Positions 7,249-15,658 of a DNA stretch of 64,000 bases are shown in pieces. Source of the stretch: CAZFOB01 sp964520325 (GTDB lineage Bacteria > Actinomycetota > JAICYB01). The number at the start of each line of letters is the position of its first letter. Position 1 is the stretch's first letter. The DNA is taken from assembly GCA_964520325.1 (NCBI GenBank), contig CAZFOB010000009.1, forward strand, positions 1 through 64,000, in the 5' to 3' direction. A program made the position numbers and the translations under genes. The notes under the pieces were generated by a model. It did no database searches. It saw only the letters and a program-made list of their open reading frames with translations, and had not been told where the DNA came from.

Positions 7249-7703
7249 TGGAGCACCGGCATCTCGATCTCGCCCCGGACACGCCGGTGACCGAGCTAGG
7301 ACCCGCAGCTCTCGACGACCTGCTCGATCGAGGAGACCTCGAAGCGTGGGCGCCACTAGCTGCGGCCATCCGAGCCGACCCGTCCGGGCCGACCACCGAC
7401 ACCGTACTTCGGCTGTGTGAGGCGCACCCGATGTACGGGACCTCGATCCTCTGGCGAGCTTGGATCGAGCGACTGCGCGAGCGAAGGGACATGGGTCTTG
7501 CCGAGTTCCGTCGCAAGCGCGGCAGGACGCAGTCCGACGTCGGAGAGCGCATGGGGATCTCTCAATCCGACGTCTCCAAGCTGGAGCGCCGTCGCGATAT
7601 GCGCCTTCAAACGCTCCGCGCATACCTCGCAGCTACGGGTGGCGAGCTCGAACTGATCGCGCGGGACGCTAACGGAGCGGTGACGCGCATCGAGATCCCC
7701 TAG
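7248..7703 (+). CDS. XRE-family HTH protein, probable antitoxin/repressor
   Basis: The 151-aa protein has an N-terminal helical region of unknown role (about residues 1-80) and a Cro/CI-type helix-turn-helix at about 85-120 (RGRTQSDVGERMGISQSDVSKLERR). A short C-terminal extension (ELELIARDANGAVTRIEI) follows, as in HigA-like and XRE antitoxins. The start overlaps the stop of the nucleotidyltransferase gene. It is the obvious candidate to bind the 28-bp palindrome upstream. Antitoxin order (second gene) is as in AbiE-like or HigBA layouts. Confidence 0.75.
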   Translation: MEHRHLDLAPDTPVTELGPAALDDLLDRGDLEAWAPLAAAIRADPSGPTTDTVLRLCEAHPMYGTSILWRAWIERLRERRDMGLAEFRRKRGRTQSDVGERMGISQSDVSKLERRRDMRLQTLRAYLAATGGELELIARDANGAVTRIEIP

Positions 7704-7724
7704 CGCTAAGGTTGTTAGCGGCGC

Positions 7725-7988
7725 TTACGTGCAACCGGCGTCCTTTACGTTGCGCCAGGCCACGACCTTCGCGTTGCTACGTCGCGCCGCTTGGTCGCCG
7801 CCGAACACCAACACCCGGCGGATGTCATCGTTCGGCGCGAATCTGTCGAGCGACCTGAAGAAGTCGCTGGCGATCGTCGCACCTGACTTCGCTTCGACCG
7901 CAACGACTCCATGCTCCGTCTCCACGATGAGATCAACCTCGAGCCCTTTCGCGTCCCGGTAGTGAGACAGCAGCGCTGGCGATGCCAC
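7725..7988 (-). pseudogene. C-terminal fragment of a DUF4143 ATPase
   Basis: The 87-codon frame encodes LLSHYRDAKGLEVDLIVET then GVVAVEAKSGATI. This is the restriction-endonuclease-like end of AAA-type ATPases with DUF4143, including the EVD...ExK signature. The P-loop and all N-terminal parts are missing, and homology fades upstream of about 7965. It is not a close copy of the complete DUF4143 ATPase at 34505-35746, so it derives from a separate gene. Such ATPases often travel with toxin-antitoxin genes. No function is expected. Confidence 0.65.
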
Positions 7989-8048
7989 AAAAGGGGACTG
8001 ATCCTCGACGCCGGCTGGACGTATGCTGGCTATGTCGAGGAGGTAGTT

Positions 8049-8283
8049 ATGGCCGAGGTATTCCCGGGGATCTCAATGGATCCTAGCGTCCGATTCGGTC
8101 GGCCATGCATCGCAGGCACTCGAGTCGACGTCGCGACTGGTAGTGAGCGCCCTCGCTGAGGGTCAGACGGCCGAAGCGGTAGGCGAGGACTACGGCCTGA
8201 CGCTAGACCAGGTTCGCGCTGCGCTTCGCTACGCGGCGCATGTGGCCGCGCACCTACCCCCGGCGGTCAAAGAACCTGCTTGA
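8049..8283 (+). pseudogene. DUF433 antitoxin gene with a +1 frameshift
   Basis: The first part reads MAEVFPGISMDPSVRFGRPC then IAGTRVDVA, the typical DUF433 start ('dP.irfGkPvi.GTRv.V'). It then runs into an early stop. One frame over, the expected remainder appears: VVSALAEGQTAEAVGEDYGL, then TLDQVRAALRYAA, ending at 8283. One extra base lies at about 8131-8139. DUF433 proteins are antitoxins of the DUF433/DUF5615 type II family, and the truncated toxin gene follows with a 4-base overlap. Confidence 0.72.
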
Positions 8284-8375
8284 GGGTTCTCCTCGACGAG
8301 AACATCCCCGCGAAGCTGTATCTCTGTTTACGCAACTCGGGCGTCGACACGGAGCACCGGGACGCCGAGAGCTGA
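8280..8375 (+). pseudogene. truncated DUF5615 (PIN-like) toxin gene
   Basis: A TTG start overlaps the DUF433 stop (TTGA). The frame encodes RVLLDENIPAKLYLCLRNSG, the conserved N-terminus of DUF5615 PIN-like toxins with its first catalytic Asp and Glu. It stops after 31 codons, where the family has about 110. The break coincides with the 3' end of the sugar transferase gene on the other strand (8380). The toxin is therefore lost, in line with the frameshifted antitoxin. Confidence 0.6.
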
Positions 8376-8379
8376 TCGG

Positions 8380-9828
8380 TCAGCGGCCACGGAGGAGGAG
8401 CGCGCGGTGTGCGGCGCTCGCGATGATCTGCAGATCGAGCCACAGGGACTGGTGCTTGATGTAGTACAGGTCGTACTCCAGCCGCTCCACAGCCTTCATT
8501 TCCGCGTCGACGTACGATCCGTTCACCGCCCCCCAGCCGGCGATGCCCGGCTTGACCGCGAAGCGCAGCCGGTAGAACGGGATGACGCGCTCGAGCTGCT
8601 CGTCGATCTCCGGCCGCTCGGGCCTCGGCCCGACCAGGCTCATCTCCCCCTTCAGCACGTTCCAGAGCTGGGGCACCTCGTCGATGTGCGAACGCCGCAG
8701 CCACCGGCCGACGCGGGTCGTGCGTGGGTCCTGGAGCGTGGCCCACACCGGACCGTTGGCGAACTCCGCGTCGGCCCTCATCGTCCGCAGCTTCCAGATC
8801 GAGAACGATCGTCCTCCACGGCCCGTCCGGCGCTGCCGGTAGAACACCGGACCTCGCGAGTCGAGCTTGATCGCGACAGCCGCAACGGGGAGCGCCAGCG
8901 CGAACAGCGCGAGCCCGAGTACGACGCCGACGACATCGACCGTGCGCTTGACCGCGAGGTACATCGCGCGGCCGCCGGGGTGAGCCAGCGGCAACACAGC
9001 GCCCCAGTTGTCCCCGACGTGCCAGATCGGAAGGCGTCCGGTTGCGGCTTCGTAGAGGTCGGACGCGTTGCTCACGATGAGTCCTCGCTCGTGACACGCG
9101 AGCACCGCCTTGATGAGCGACGGCTTGGCTTGGCCTCTGAAGGCGAGAACGATCTCAGCCGGTCCGAAGCGGTCGACGAGATCGAGCATGGCGGGTGAGG
9201 CCCCGAACACGTCGCGAATATGGCCGTCCGGCGTCGACAGCTGACCTTGCTTGGTCGCATCGTCGTCCACGAATCCGATCACGCGGTACCCCGAGTTCCG
9301 CGGAGCCAGGATGTCGGCGAGGATCTCGCCGAGTGGCGACGCCCCAACGATGATCACGGGACGCCGCAGTGATTCGCGTCCGCCCGCCCAGTCCCACAAA
9401 CGGCGCCACGCGCCGACCACGCCAACACCGAAAGCGACGAACACCAGGACGACGAGCCGCGGAAGCATCGAGCGGGGCGCGAAGAAGTACATCAGCGAGT
9501 ACGCGGCGATCACCAGGCCGCCGGTGCCGATCAGGATCGCCCACGACCGCGCCGTCCGGTGCAGGTACGGCTGCAGATAGGAACCGAGCAACAACGCGCT
9601 GGCCATCCACGCACCGACGAGCACCGGGATCCAACCGAGCTTGCCCTGCAGCCAGTCGAACGATCCGGTCGGGGCCACCTCGCTCCAGACGACGAGCGAG
9701 AGGAGTGCCGCGAGCGACGTCGCCACGAGGTCGCCGATCACCAGGATGTGCCGGCGCTCTCTGAGCGTGAGGTAGGTCGTACGCGCCGTAACGACGCGTC
9801 CGTCAAGCGTTGTGTTTGTCGCCACCAT
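8380..9828 (-). CDS. polyprenyl glycosylphosphotransferase initiating glycan synthesis (WcaJ type)
   Basis: Several N-terminal membrane segments are followed by a Rossmann region (RPVIIVGASPLGEILADIL) and then the bacterial sugar transferase domain. That domain has the membrane entry KRTVDVVGVVLGLALFALAL and the signature PVFYRQRRTGRGGRSFSIWK. It ends in DEVPQLWNVLKGEMSLVGPR and RFAVKPGIAGWGAVNG. Such enzymes move a sugar-1-phosphate from a nucleotide sugar to undecaprenyl phosphate at the inner membrane face, the first step of exopolysaccharide or O-antigen assembly. Start chosen at ATG 9828 (MVATNTTLDG); the longer open frame has no membrane signal. It marks the left end of the glycan locus. 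Confidence 0.9.
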   Translation of the reverse strand: MVATNTTLDGRVVTARTTYLTLRERRHILVIGDLVATSLAALLSLVVWSEVAPTGSFDWLQGKLGWIPVLVGAWMASALLLGSYLQPYLHRTARSWAILIGTGGLVIAAYSLMYFFAPRSMLPRLVVLVFVAFGVGVVGAWRRLWDWAGGRESLRRPVIIVGASPLGEILADILAPRNSGYRVIGFVDDDATKQGQLSTPDGHIRDVFGASPAMLDLVDRFGPAEIVLAFRGQAKPSLIKAVLACHERGLIVSNASDLYEAATGRLPIWHVGDNWGAVLPLAHPGGRAMYLAVKRTVDVVGVVLGLALFALALPVAAVAIKLDSRGPVFYRQRRTGRGGRSFSIWKLRTMRADAEFANGPVWATLQDPRTTRVGRWLRRSHIDEVPQLWNVLKGEMSLVGPRPERPEIDEQLERVIPFYRLRFAVKPGIAGWGAVNGSYVDAEMKAVERLEYDLYYIKHQSLWLDLQIIASAAHRALLLRGR

Positions 9829-9893
9829 CGAACACGCTCCCCGCCGGGTCGACTCCTGACGCCCGGTGGCCGCCAGTGTAGTTGGCGGATGGG

Positions 9894-10934
9894 TCAGGTG
9901 CGGACCGCGCCCTTCGAGCCGGCCGGCCTTCTTCGAAAGCCCTTGCGCCACCGCCAGAGTCCGCGGAGGAACCCAGTCCCCCACGCGACGTGCATCGTCG
10001 CGAAAGCCGCCGGAAGCGCGAAAAGCGCGGCGCCGTCATTGCGGGCTGCCCATGCGCTCGCCACCACGTTCGCGACGGCGTAAGGACCGAGGACGACAAC
10101 ACCCCAGCGGACGTCGCGCGTCGCCGCCATCATCGCGATGCTCGACGCGACCGCGAGGACGAAAACCGGCGGCACCAACTGACGCGCCGCCGGGACGGCT
10201 CGGTGCTTCTGCATCATCGCGATCTTGTAGATGCCGTACGCGTGGTACTGCCGCCACAGGGCACGCAGGCTCGGCCGGCAGTGATACCTCACGGTGATCG
10301 TCGGGTCGAGCCAGATCTTGCCTCCGGCTCTTCGGAGCCGGAAGTTCAGCTCGGAGTCCTGCGTACGGTGAAACGCTTCGTCGAAGGACCCGATGCGGTC
10401 GAACACGTCGCGCCGGAAGGCGCCGAGGTACACCGTGTCGACCCATCCGGAACGTCGCGCGAAGTGGAACCGCGCTCCGCCCATACCGAACGCAGAGTTC
10501 ATCGCGGCGGCGATGGCGCGCCCGACCATGCCCGTCCCGACGGCGCGCTGGAGGCCCCCGACGTTGTCCGCACCTGAGCTCTCGAGTCCTTCGACGCACC
10601 GGCGTACGTAGTCGGAGGGAATCTCGCAATGTCCGTCCACCCGAACGATCACTTCTCCGCGCGTCTGCTCGAGAGCGCTGTTGAGGGCGGCCGAGACGAT
10701 CCGCTTCTCGTTGCGGAGAACCGTCACCTTTTCGTCGCCCGCGATCGCGCGAACCTTCGATGTGGTGTCGTCCTCGGAGCAACCGTCCACGACGAAGATC
10801 TCCATGCGGTCGGACGGATAGTCCTGATCCAAAACGGATCGCAGGCTCCGGGCGATGAACGCGGCTTCGTTGCGCACCGGCATAACGATGGAGACCCAGA
10901 ACCTGGAGGTCGCTTCACGTGGACGCCGGGACAT
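9894..10934 (-). CDS. family 2 glycosyltransferase with C-terminal membrane segments
   Basis: The GT-A fold opens with WVSIVMPVRNEAAFIARSL. It has the acidic nucleotide-sugar site in VIVRVDGHCEIP and an acceptor-side QDSELNFRLRRAGG. The C-terminal third holds hydrophobic segments (VFVLAVASSIAMMAA and the AVANVV region), as in succinoglycan ExoA-type enzymes acting on lipid-linked sugars. ATG 10934 is used as start, 8 bases after the upstream methyltransferase stop. The two genes form a unit transcribed leftwards. The sugar is unknown. Confidence 0.87.
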   Translation of the reverse strand: MSRRPREATSRFWVSIVMPVRNEAAFIARSLRSVLDQDYPSDRMEIFVVDGCSEDDTTSKVRAIAGDEKVTVLRNEKRIVSAALNSALEQTRGEVIVRVDGHCEIPSDYVRRCVEGLESSGADNVGGLQRAVGTGMVGRAIAAAMNSAFGMGGARFHFARRSGWVDTVYLGAFRRDVFDRIGSFDEAFHRTQDSELNFRLRRAGGKIWLDPTITVRYHCRPSLRALWRQYHAYGIYKIAMMQKHRAVPAARQLVPPVFVLAVASSIAMMAATRDVRWGVVVLGPYAVANVVASAWAARNDGAALFALPAAFATMHVAWGTGFLRGLWRWRKGFRRRPAGSKGAVRT

Positions 10935-10942
10935 AGCTGGGG

Positions 10943-11692
10943 CTACGTCTTCACGGTCTTGCGTGGCTCTCGCAGCGTGATAACCACTATCCAGGCGAGT
11001 CTTCGTAGCCACGTCGCCAACAACAACCTGTCTACGGACTCCAAAGCATTCAAGAGCGCACCGAAACCTGGCGTCCGGCGGAAGGGGACCGCCAGTAGCG
11101 AGGCGAGATGGAAATAGCTGGTCTGAACCGAACCGAAGTGATCCCAGGCCAAGTCGATGTCTGACGTCTTGAGTGGGTGCTCGTCGTCGGAGCGCAACGC
11201 CGGAGTCAGCCGACGATAGAGATTGAGGACAGGATTGTGTCCAAGAGGCTCCAAGAAGACAGCAGTCCCGTCAGGCCGTAGTGTCCGGCCTACCTCCCGC
11301 AACGCTCGACCTATGTCGAGGTGGTGGATAACGGAACGGCCGCAGATAAGATCGAAGATGTCGTCGTCGAATTCGAGCCTCTCCGCATCCATCACCCGGA
11401 AGGTGACGTCCGCCCGGCTCGGGGGCATTTTCTCACGCGCCAGCCCGACCGCGACCTCCGAGATATCGATCGCGGTTACGGAGGCGCCCTCTTGCCCCAA
11501 CGCGAGGGCTCGGGCACCGGTGCCCGAGCCGATCTCCAAGACGCGCTTGCCAGCGCACCGGGCTTGGATGGTGTGCTCGTAGGCCTCAGCACTCGACTTG
11601 GCAACGGAATAATACTTCTCGAGAGGCGCGCGGGGGCGCTCTGAATAGATCCTGTTGTGAAAGACCTTTTCGCGCTGAGCGTGGTCGTCCAT
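10943..11692 (-). CDS. class I SAM-dependent methyltransferase
   Basis: Motif I is VLEIGSGTGARALALG, motif II ends AIDISEVAVGLA, and the Methyltransf_11 pattern continues with FDLICGRSVIHHLDIGRAL and LRPDGTAVFLEPLGHNP. The ATG at 11692 (MDDHAQREKVFHNRIY) is used; upstream codons in the frame look non-coding. It is divergent from the GT2 gene at 11751, leaving a 58-base promoter region. Its product probably methylates a sugar or glycan intermediate, judged by context alone. Confidence 0.8.
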   Translation of the reverse strand: MDDHAQREKVFHNRIYSERPRAPLEKYYSVAKSSAEAYEHTIQARCAGKRVLEIGSGTGARALALGQEGASVTAIDISEVAVGLAREKMPPSRADVTFRVMDAERLEFDDDIFDLICGRSVIHHLDIGRALREVGRTLRPDGTAVFLEPLGHNPVLNLYRRLTPALRSDDEHPLKTSDIDLAWDHFGSVQTSYFHLASLLAVPFRRTPGFGALLNALESVDRLLLATWLRRLAWIVVITLREPRKTVKT

Positions 11693-11750
11693 CCCTCTGC
11701 ATCCTAGCCGCGCATAACCTGCATAACCTACGGAGAAACCGGACCTGAGA

Positions 11751-12767
11751 ATGGCACGCGTCGCAATCGTCATCCCCAATTACAACGGCGTGCAACACCT
11801 TCCTGAGTGTCTCCGTGCCTTGGCTGGTCAGACGTTCAAGGAGTTCGAGGTCGTCGTCGTGGACAACGCTTCAACCGACGATTCGATATCACTGCTGCAA
11901 CAGACCTTCCCGTTGGTGAGAATCATCGCGCTGAGCGAGAACCGAGGCTTCTCGGCCGCGGCCAATGCGGGCGTCCTCGCAACGACGGAAGATCTCGTCG
12001 TTCTGCTGAACAACGACACGTGCGCGAACGACGACTGGTTGGAACGCCTCGTCGGTGTCATGGACGACACGCCGGAGGCGGGATCCGGGGCATCGAAACT
12101 CGTTCGCTACGACGACCCACTGACCCTCGACGCGGCCGGCGACACATTCGTCCCTTCCACCTTGTCCGGAATGGCGATCGGCAGGGGTGAGCCGGCATCC
12201 CGGTACAGCGAGAGGAGTTGGGTCTTCGGGGCGTGCGCGGCGGCGGCGATCTACCGCCGGCAGATGATCGAGGACATCGGGCTATTCGATGACGATTTCT
12301 TCCTGACACACGAGGACGTCGACCTCTCGATGCGGGCTCAGCTCGCCGGCTACCGCTGCGTGTACGTTCCGGACGCCGTGGTACGACACAAGCGTCGCGC
12401 CACCTACCGGCTGGAATCACCCGAGATCGAGGCGATCGGTCTTCGGAACCGCTTGTGGGTGGTCGGGAAGAACGTCCCGCTACCGCTACTGGCGCGATGG
12501 ACGCTGATCGCATCGCCCCACGTGGTCGCGACGATCATCCGAAAGCTCGTCCGGGGACGCCGCATCCGAAGAAGCGCCGAGCAGAGCGGCGCGGCGTGGT
12601 CGGCCGAGGTGTTGAGAAACCGGCTCGTGCCCGTGATCTGGGCGGGACTTCGGTCGCTTCCCGCCAAGCGTCGCGCTGTGCGCCACACACGCCGGGTCTC
12701 CTCACGCGCTCTCCTGCGGGTGATCCGAAGACCGCACGAGCCTGCCGGCCCACGCTTTCCGGCTTAG
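11751..12767 (+). CDS. family 2 glycosyltransferase (rhamnosyltransferase-like)
   Basis: The N-terminus VAIVIPNYNGVQHLPECLRA and the acidic site VVLLNNDTCANDDWL are typical of GT2 enzymes such as WbbL-type rhamnosyltransferases. So is the later FLTHEDVDLSMRAQLAGYRC. The C-terminus is basic and has one weak hydrophobic patch. A soluble or peripheral cytoplasmic location is likely. Its last 66 bases overlap the 3' end of the opposing GT2 gene. Both reading frames look genuine up to their stops. Confidence 0.87.
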   Translation: MARVAIVIPNYNGVQHLPECLRALAGQTFKEFEVVVVDNASTDDSISLLQQTFPLVRIIALSENRGFSAAANAGVLATTEDLVVLLNNDTCANDDWLERLVGVMDDTPEAGSGASKLVRYDDPLTLDAAGDTFVPSTLSGMAIGRGEPASRYSERSWVFGACAAAAIYRRQMIEDIGLFDDDFFLTHEDVDLSMRAQLAGYRCVYVPDAVVRHKRRATYRLESPEIEAIGLRNRLWVVGKNVPLPLLARWTLIASPHVVATIIRKLVRGRRIRRSAEQSGAAWSAEVLRNRLVPVIWAGLRSLPAKRRAVRHTRRVSSRALLRVIRRPHEPAGPRFPA

Positions 12768-13742
12768 CTCCATCCCGCCAAGGGCCCGCGCCCGAGCGGT
12801 GGCGTCCCGGCGGACCACGCCACCCAACCATCGAATCGCCCAGACCGTCAGTGCCGATGCCGCGAGGACCCGCTGTTTTCGCACCGGAGCATGCTTGGCA
12901 AAATAGTTGAGCCATCCGCGCGCGTACTCCAGATCGAGCGCAGGATCACGACCTACCGTCTGCTTGCCGATGTGGACGACCTGTGCGTCTGTACAGAAGA
13001 CGACCGACCAACCCGCATCCGCCATGCGTTTGTGCCACTCGGCCTCCTCGCCGCCGACGAGGGAGGCCTCGTCCATGTATCCCACCTGCGTGACCGCCCG
13101 AGCGCGTACGAGGACGAAGGCCCCGCTGAGCGTATCGACCACGGTCGTGCGATCGTGGGCCCAGTACTTGGAACGACCACCGCCGAACCGTGGAAGGGTG
13201 CCGGCCGCCCGGAGGAGGAGGGCGACCGCGGGATTCCTCCGCAAGCCGCTGATCGACAGCAGCGTTCGAGGGACGGTCGGAAAGCTCATCGTCGACGGCT
13301 GCACCGTACCGTCGGCGTTGCGCAGCAACGGCGAGACCACAGCCACGCGCGCGTTCTCCGGCGATTCCATGTAGCGAACCAGCCGGCCTACAGCGTCGTC
13401 GACAACGACGACGTCGTCATTCGCGATGAGGTAGTAGTCGGCCTCGAGTTGTCTCATGACGCTGTTGTGGTTCGCCGCGAAGCCACGCGCCGTACGGTTG
13501 ACTCGAACATCCACGACTTGCTCGCTTCCCCACGCACGGGCAGATGCGTCGATCTCTCCTCTCAGTGCCTCGTCGGGCTCGTTCACGATCGCGACCACTC
13601 GGAGGTCGACGGGATCTGTTGGCGTGGTCGCATGAAGGGACCGGAGGAAGTCGAGTATCAGCTCACGTCTCGCACCCGAAACCACGGACACGACCACCCG
13701 GGGCTGTTGTTCTATCGGCTCTGATCCTCGTTCGGACATCAA
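12702..13742 (-). CDS. family 2 glycosyltransferase
   Basis: The GT-A start is divergent (RVVVSVVSGARRELILDFLR), but the acidic motif is clear in YYLIANDDVVVVDDA, as is GGEEAEWHKRMADAGWSVVF. The pattern resembles the rhamnosyl/galactofuranosyl type of GT2. The start is within one codon of 13742 (MM); the stop of the next gene upstream is immediately adjacent (13743), so the two are probably cotranscribed. The 3' end overlaps the opposing gene by 66 bases. Confidence 0.84.
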   Translation of the reverse strand: MMSERGSEPIEQQPRVVVSVVSGARRELILDFLRSLHATTPTDPVDLRVVAIVNEPDEALRGEIDASARAWGSEQVVDVRVNRTARGFAANHNSVMRQLEADYYLIANDDVVVVDDAVGRLVRYMESPENARVAVVSPLLRNADGTVQPSTMSFPTVPRTLLSISGLRRNPAVALLLRAAGTLPRFGGGRSKYWAHDRTTVVDTLSGAFVLVRARAVTQVGYMDEASLVGGEEAEWHKRMADAGWSVVFCTDAQVVHIGKQTVGRDPALDLEYARGWLNYFAKHAPVRKQRVLAASALTVWAIRWLGGVVRRDATARARALGGMELSRKAWAGRLVRSSDHPQESA

Positions 13743-14726
13743 CTAGCGCCGGATCGGAAGTCCGTCCGGCGTACGGGCCGGCGGATGGACGACGCAGCTG
13801 ATCCAACCCAGTGCCAAGCCCAGCGCGAACTTGAGGTCGGACACCCGCCTCCGCGCGATCGCCCCGGCGAGGTACGCCGGGATCCACAGGAGCTGGAAGG
13901 CGAGGAACGCCAGATACCTGCGGATGGTGGGCGCGGGATCGCACTCGCGGATCATGAGAGCGAACGCCCGGACACCGTCGTACGCGAACCGGACGCGCGT
14001 CGGCCTTCCGGAGTGCGCACGCAAGTGCGATGCGCGCGCGCCGCAATGAACGGCGAGCCTGAACCTCGTTCCCACGCGGAGACTGAAATGCTTGTCCTCG
14101 TTCAACGCGTACCCCGGCATCTGGAGCGGCGGAAGGAAGTGATCGAACACCTCAGACCTCCAGACGGTAAGCATGCCCGGGAGGAACTCGGTCTCGCAGA
14201 CGCCCGTCGACGGGGGAAGATGGTCGAGCTCGACGAAATACCCGCAGTAGAGCCACCGACCTGGTCGAAGCTCACCATCGAAGATCCCAAGCCGGTGGTA
14301 GAGCTTCTCGGTGAAGCCGAACGGCTTTCCCCAATCGACGAGGTCGTATCCACAAACTCCTCCGCAATCCTTGCCGTCATCGGATTCCATGAATCCGACG
14401 ATCAACGATAGGAAGTCGGGCTCGAGCACCACGTCGTCGTCGAGGAATCCGATGTATCGCACGCGCGGGTCCTGTCGAAGATTCTCGATTCCGCGTCGGC
14501 GCTGGAGAGTCAGTCCAGCCGGACTCTTCTCGCAGACGAGCGAGTTCGGCGCGAATCGCGCGGAAAGCTCTTCGCACACCTTCCGCGTCGTCTCGGAGCG
14601 ACTCCCATCGACGATGAGAACGGCGTCTGCCGGTCGCTTCTGCGCTAGCAGGCTCAGAAGTAGCCGGCGGACCTCATCAGGCCGCTCCATGGTCGGGATG
14701 CACACCGCGACCTTGAACTCGTTCAC
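13743..14726 (-). CDS. family 2 glycosyltransferase
   Basis: VAVCIPTMERPDEVRRLLLS, DAVLIVDGS and YIGFLDDDVVLEPDFLSLI give a standard GT2 fold with a DDD nucleotide-sugar/metal site. ALNEDKHFSLRVG follows in the catalytic-base region. A C-terminal hydrophobic segment (FLAFQLLWIPAYLAGAI) may anchor it to the membrane. It is adjacent to the downstream GT2 gene and divergent from the GT14 gene at 14804, with 77 bases between the starts. Confidence 0.84.
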   Translation of the reverse strand: MNEFKVAVCIPTMERPDEVRRLLLSLLAQKRPADAVLIVDGSRSETTRKVCEELSARFAPNSLVCEKSPAGLTLQRRRGIENLRQDPRVRYIGFLDDDVVLEPDFLSLIVGFMESDDGKDCGGVCGYDLVDWGKPFGFTEKLYHRLGIFDGELRPGRWLYCGYFVELDHLPPSTGVCETEFLPGMLTVWRSEVFDHFLPPLQMPGYALNEDKHFSLRVGTRFRLAVHCGARASHLRAHSGRPTRVRFAYDGVRAFALMIRECDPAPTIRRYLAFLAFQLLWIPAYLAGAIARRRVSDLKFALGLALGWISCVVHPPARTPDGLPIRR

Positions 14727-14803
14727 GCTGCCTTCCCTCGTTGGCCGAGCGCGAGAAGCGAAGCGACCTTCATCGTCCTGACACCAATAGTCTCCATGGG
14801 ATT

Positions 14804-15658
14804 ATGCGACTCGTTTACCTCATCCTCGCGCACAGGCGTCCGGAGCTGGTGCATGGCCTCGTCGACACCCTCGGGTCGCACGACTCGGTGGGTATCTATC
14901 TCCACGTCGACCCGAGGGCAGATCTCAAATCGTTCACCTCGGCCGTGGCGGGCCAAGACCTGCAGATCGTCAGACCGCGCGTCAGAGCGAACTGGGGAAG
15001 CTATGGGATCGTCCGAGCCACGCTGTCCGGATTGCGCTTCATCGTCGAACGCGAACGGGGGCCTTACTACTTCGTGTTGCTGAGCGGTCAAGATTTTCCG
15101 ATCAAACCGATACCGGCCATCGAACGGTTCTTCGCAGAGACCCGATCAAGCGCGCAAACGCAGTACGGCCGTATGGGCACTCCGGAGGGAAAGGAAACGG
15201 ACCGCTACACGCGGTACTTCCTTCACAACCAGTTCCACGTGCGAGGTGCGTGGCGATTCGAGAAGTTCTTGAATCGCCACCTGAGGAGGCGAGGTTTCCC
15301 GGCGGGGTTCGAGCCATACTCCGGCTTTCAATGGTGGTCGGCGAGCCACGACGTCATCCGGTACATCGTGGACTTCACCGAAGAGCACAAGAGCTTCCGC
15401 CGCTTCTTCTGGTTCTCGAACTGCCCCGATGAGATGTTCTTCCAGACGATCATCATGAACTCTCCGTTCGCGGACCGAGTGTTGAACGATGACCTCCGAT
15501 TCACGGAATGGCCCGAGGGGGCGTGGTCTCCGCGGCTTCTCACGCAGAGCGACATCCCGACCCTGCTCGGCTCGCCGGCGCTGTTCGCGCGGAAGTTCGA
15601 GGACGTCGAGGTGACGAAGGAAATCGCCCGTCGCTTGAAAATCCAAGCTCAGCGATAG
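14804..15658 (+). CDS. GT14 Core-2/I-branching-type N-acetylglucosaminyltransferase homologue
   Basis: The sequence MRLVYLILAHRRPELVHGLV, then VGIYLHVDPRAD, then GSYGIVRATLSGL and YYFVLLSGQDFPIKPI follows the Branch (pfam02485) family. SNCPDEMFFQTIIMNSPFA supplies the conserved late acidic site. Bacterial members act as single-domain, often xylosyl- or GlcNAc-transferases in capsule and exopolysaccharide loci. The ATG at 14804 is used because conservation begins there. The last 10 bases overlap the opposing GT2 gene. Confidence 0.85.
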   Translation: MRLVYLILAHRRPELVHGLVDTLGSHDSVGIYLHVDPRADLKSFTSAVAGQDLQIVRPRVRANWGSYGIVRATLSGLRFIVERERGPYYFVLLSGQDFPIKPIPAIERFFAETRSSAQTQYGRMGTPEGKETDRYTRYFLHNQFHVRGAWRFEKFLNRHLRRRGFPAGFEPYSGFQWWSASHDVIRYIVDFTEEHKSFRRFFWFSNCPDEMFFQTIIMNSPFADRVLNDDLRFTEWPEGAWSPRLLTQSDIPTLLGSPALFARKFEDVEVTKEIARRLKIQAQR

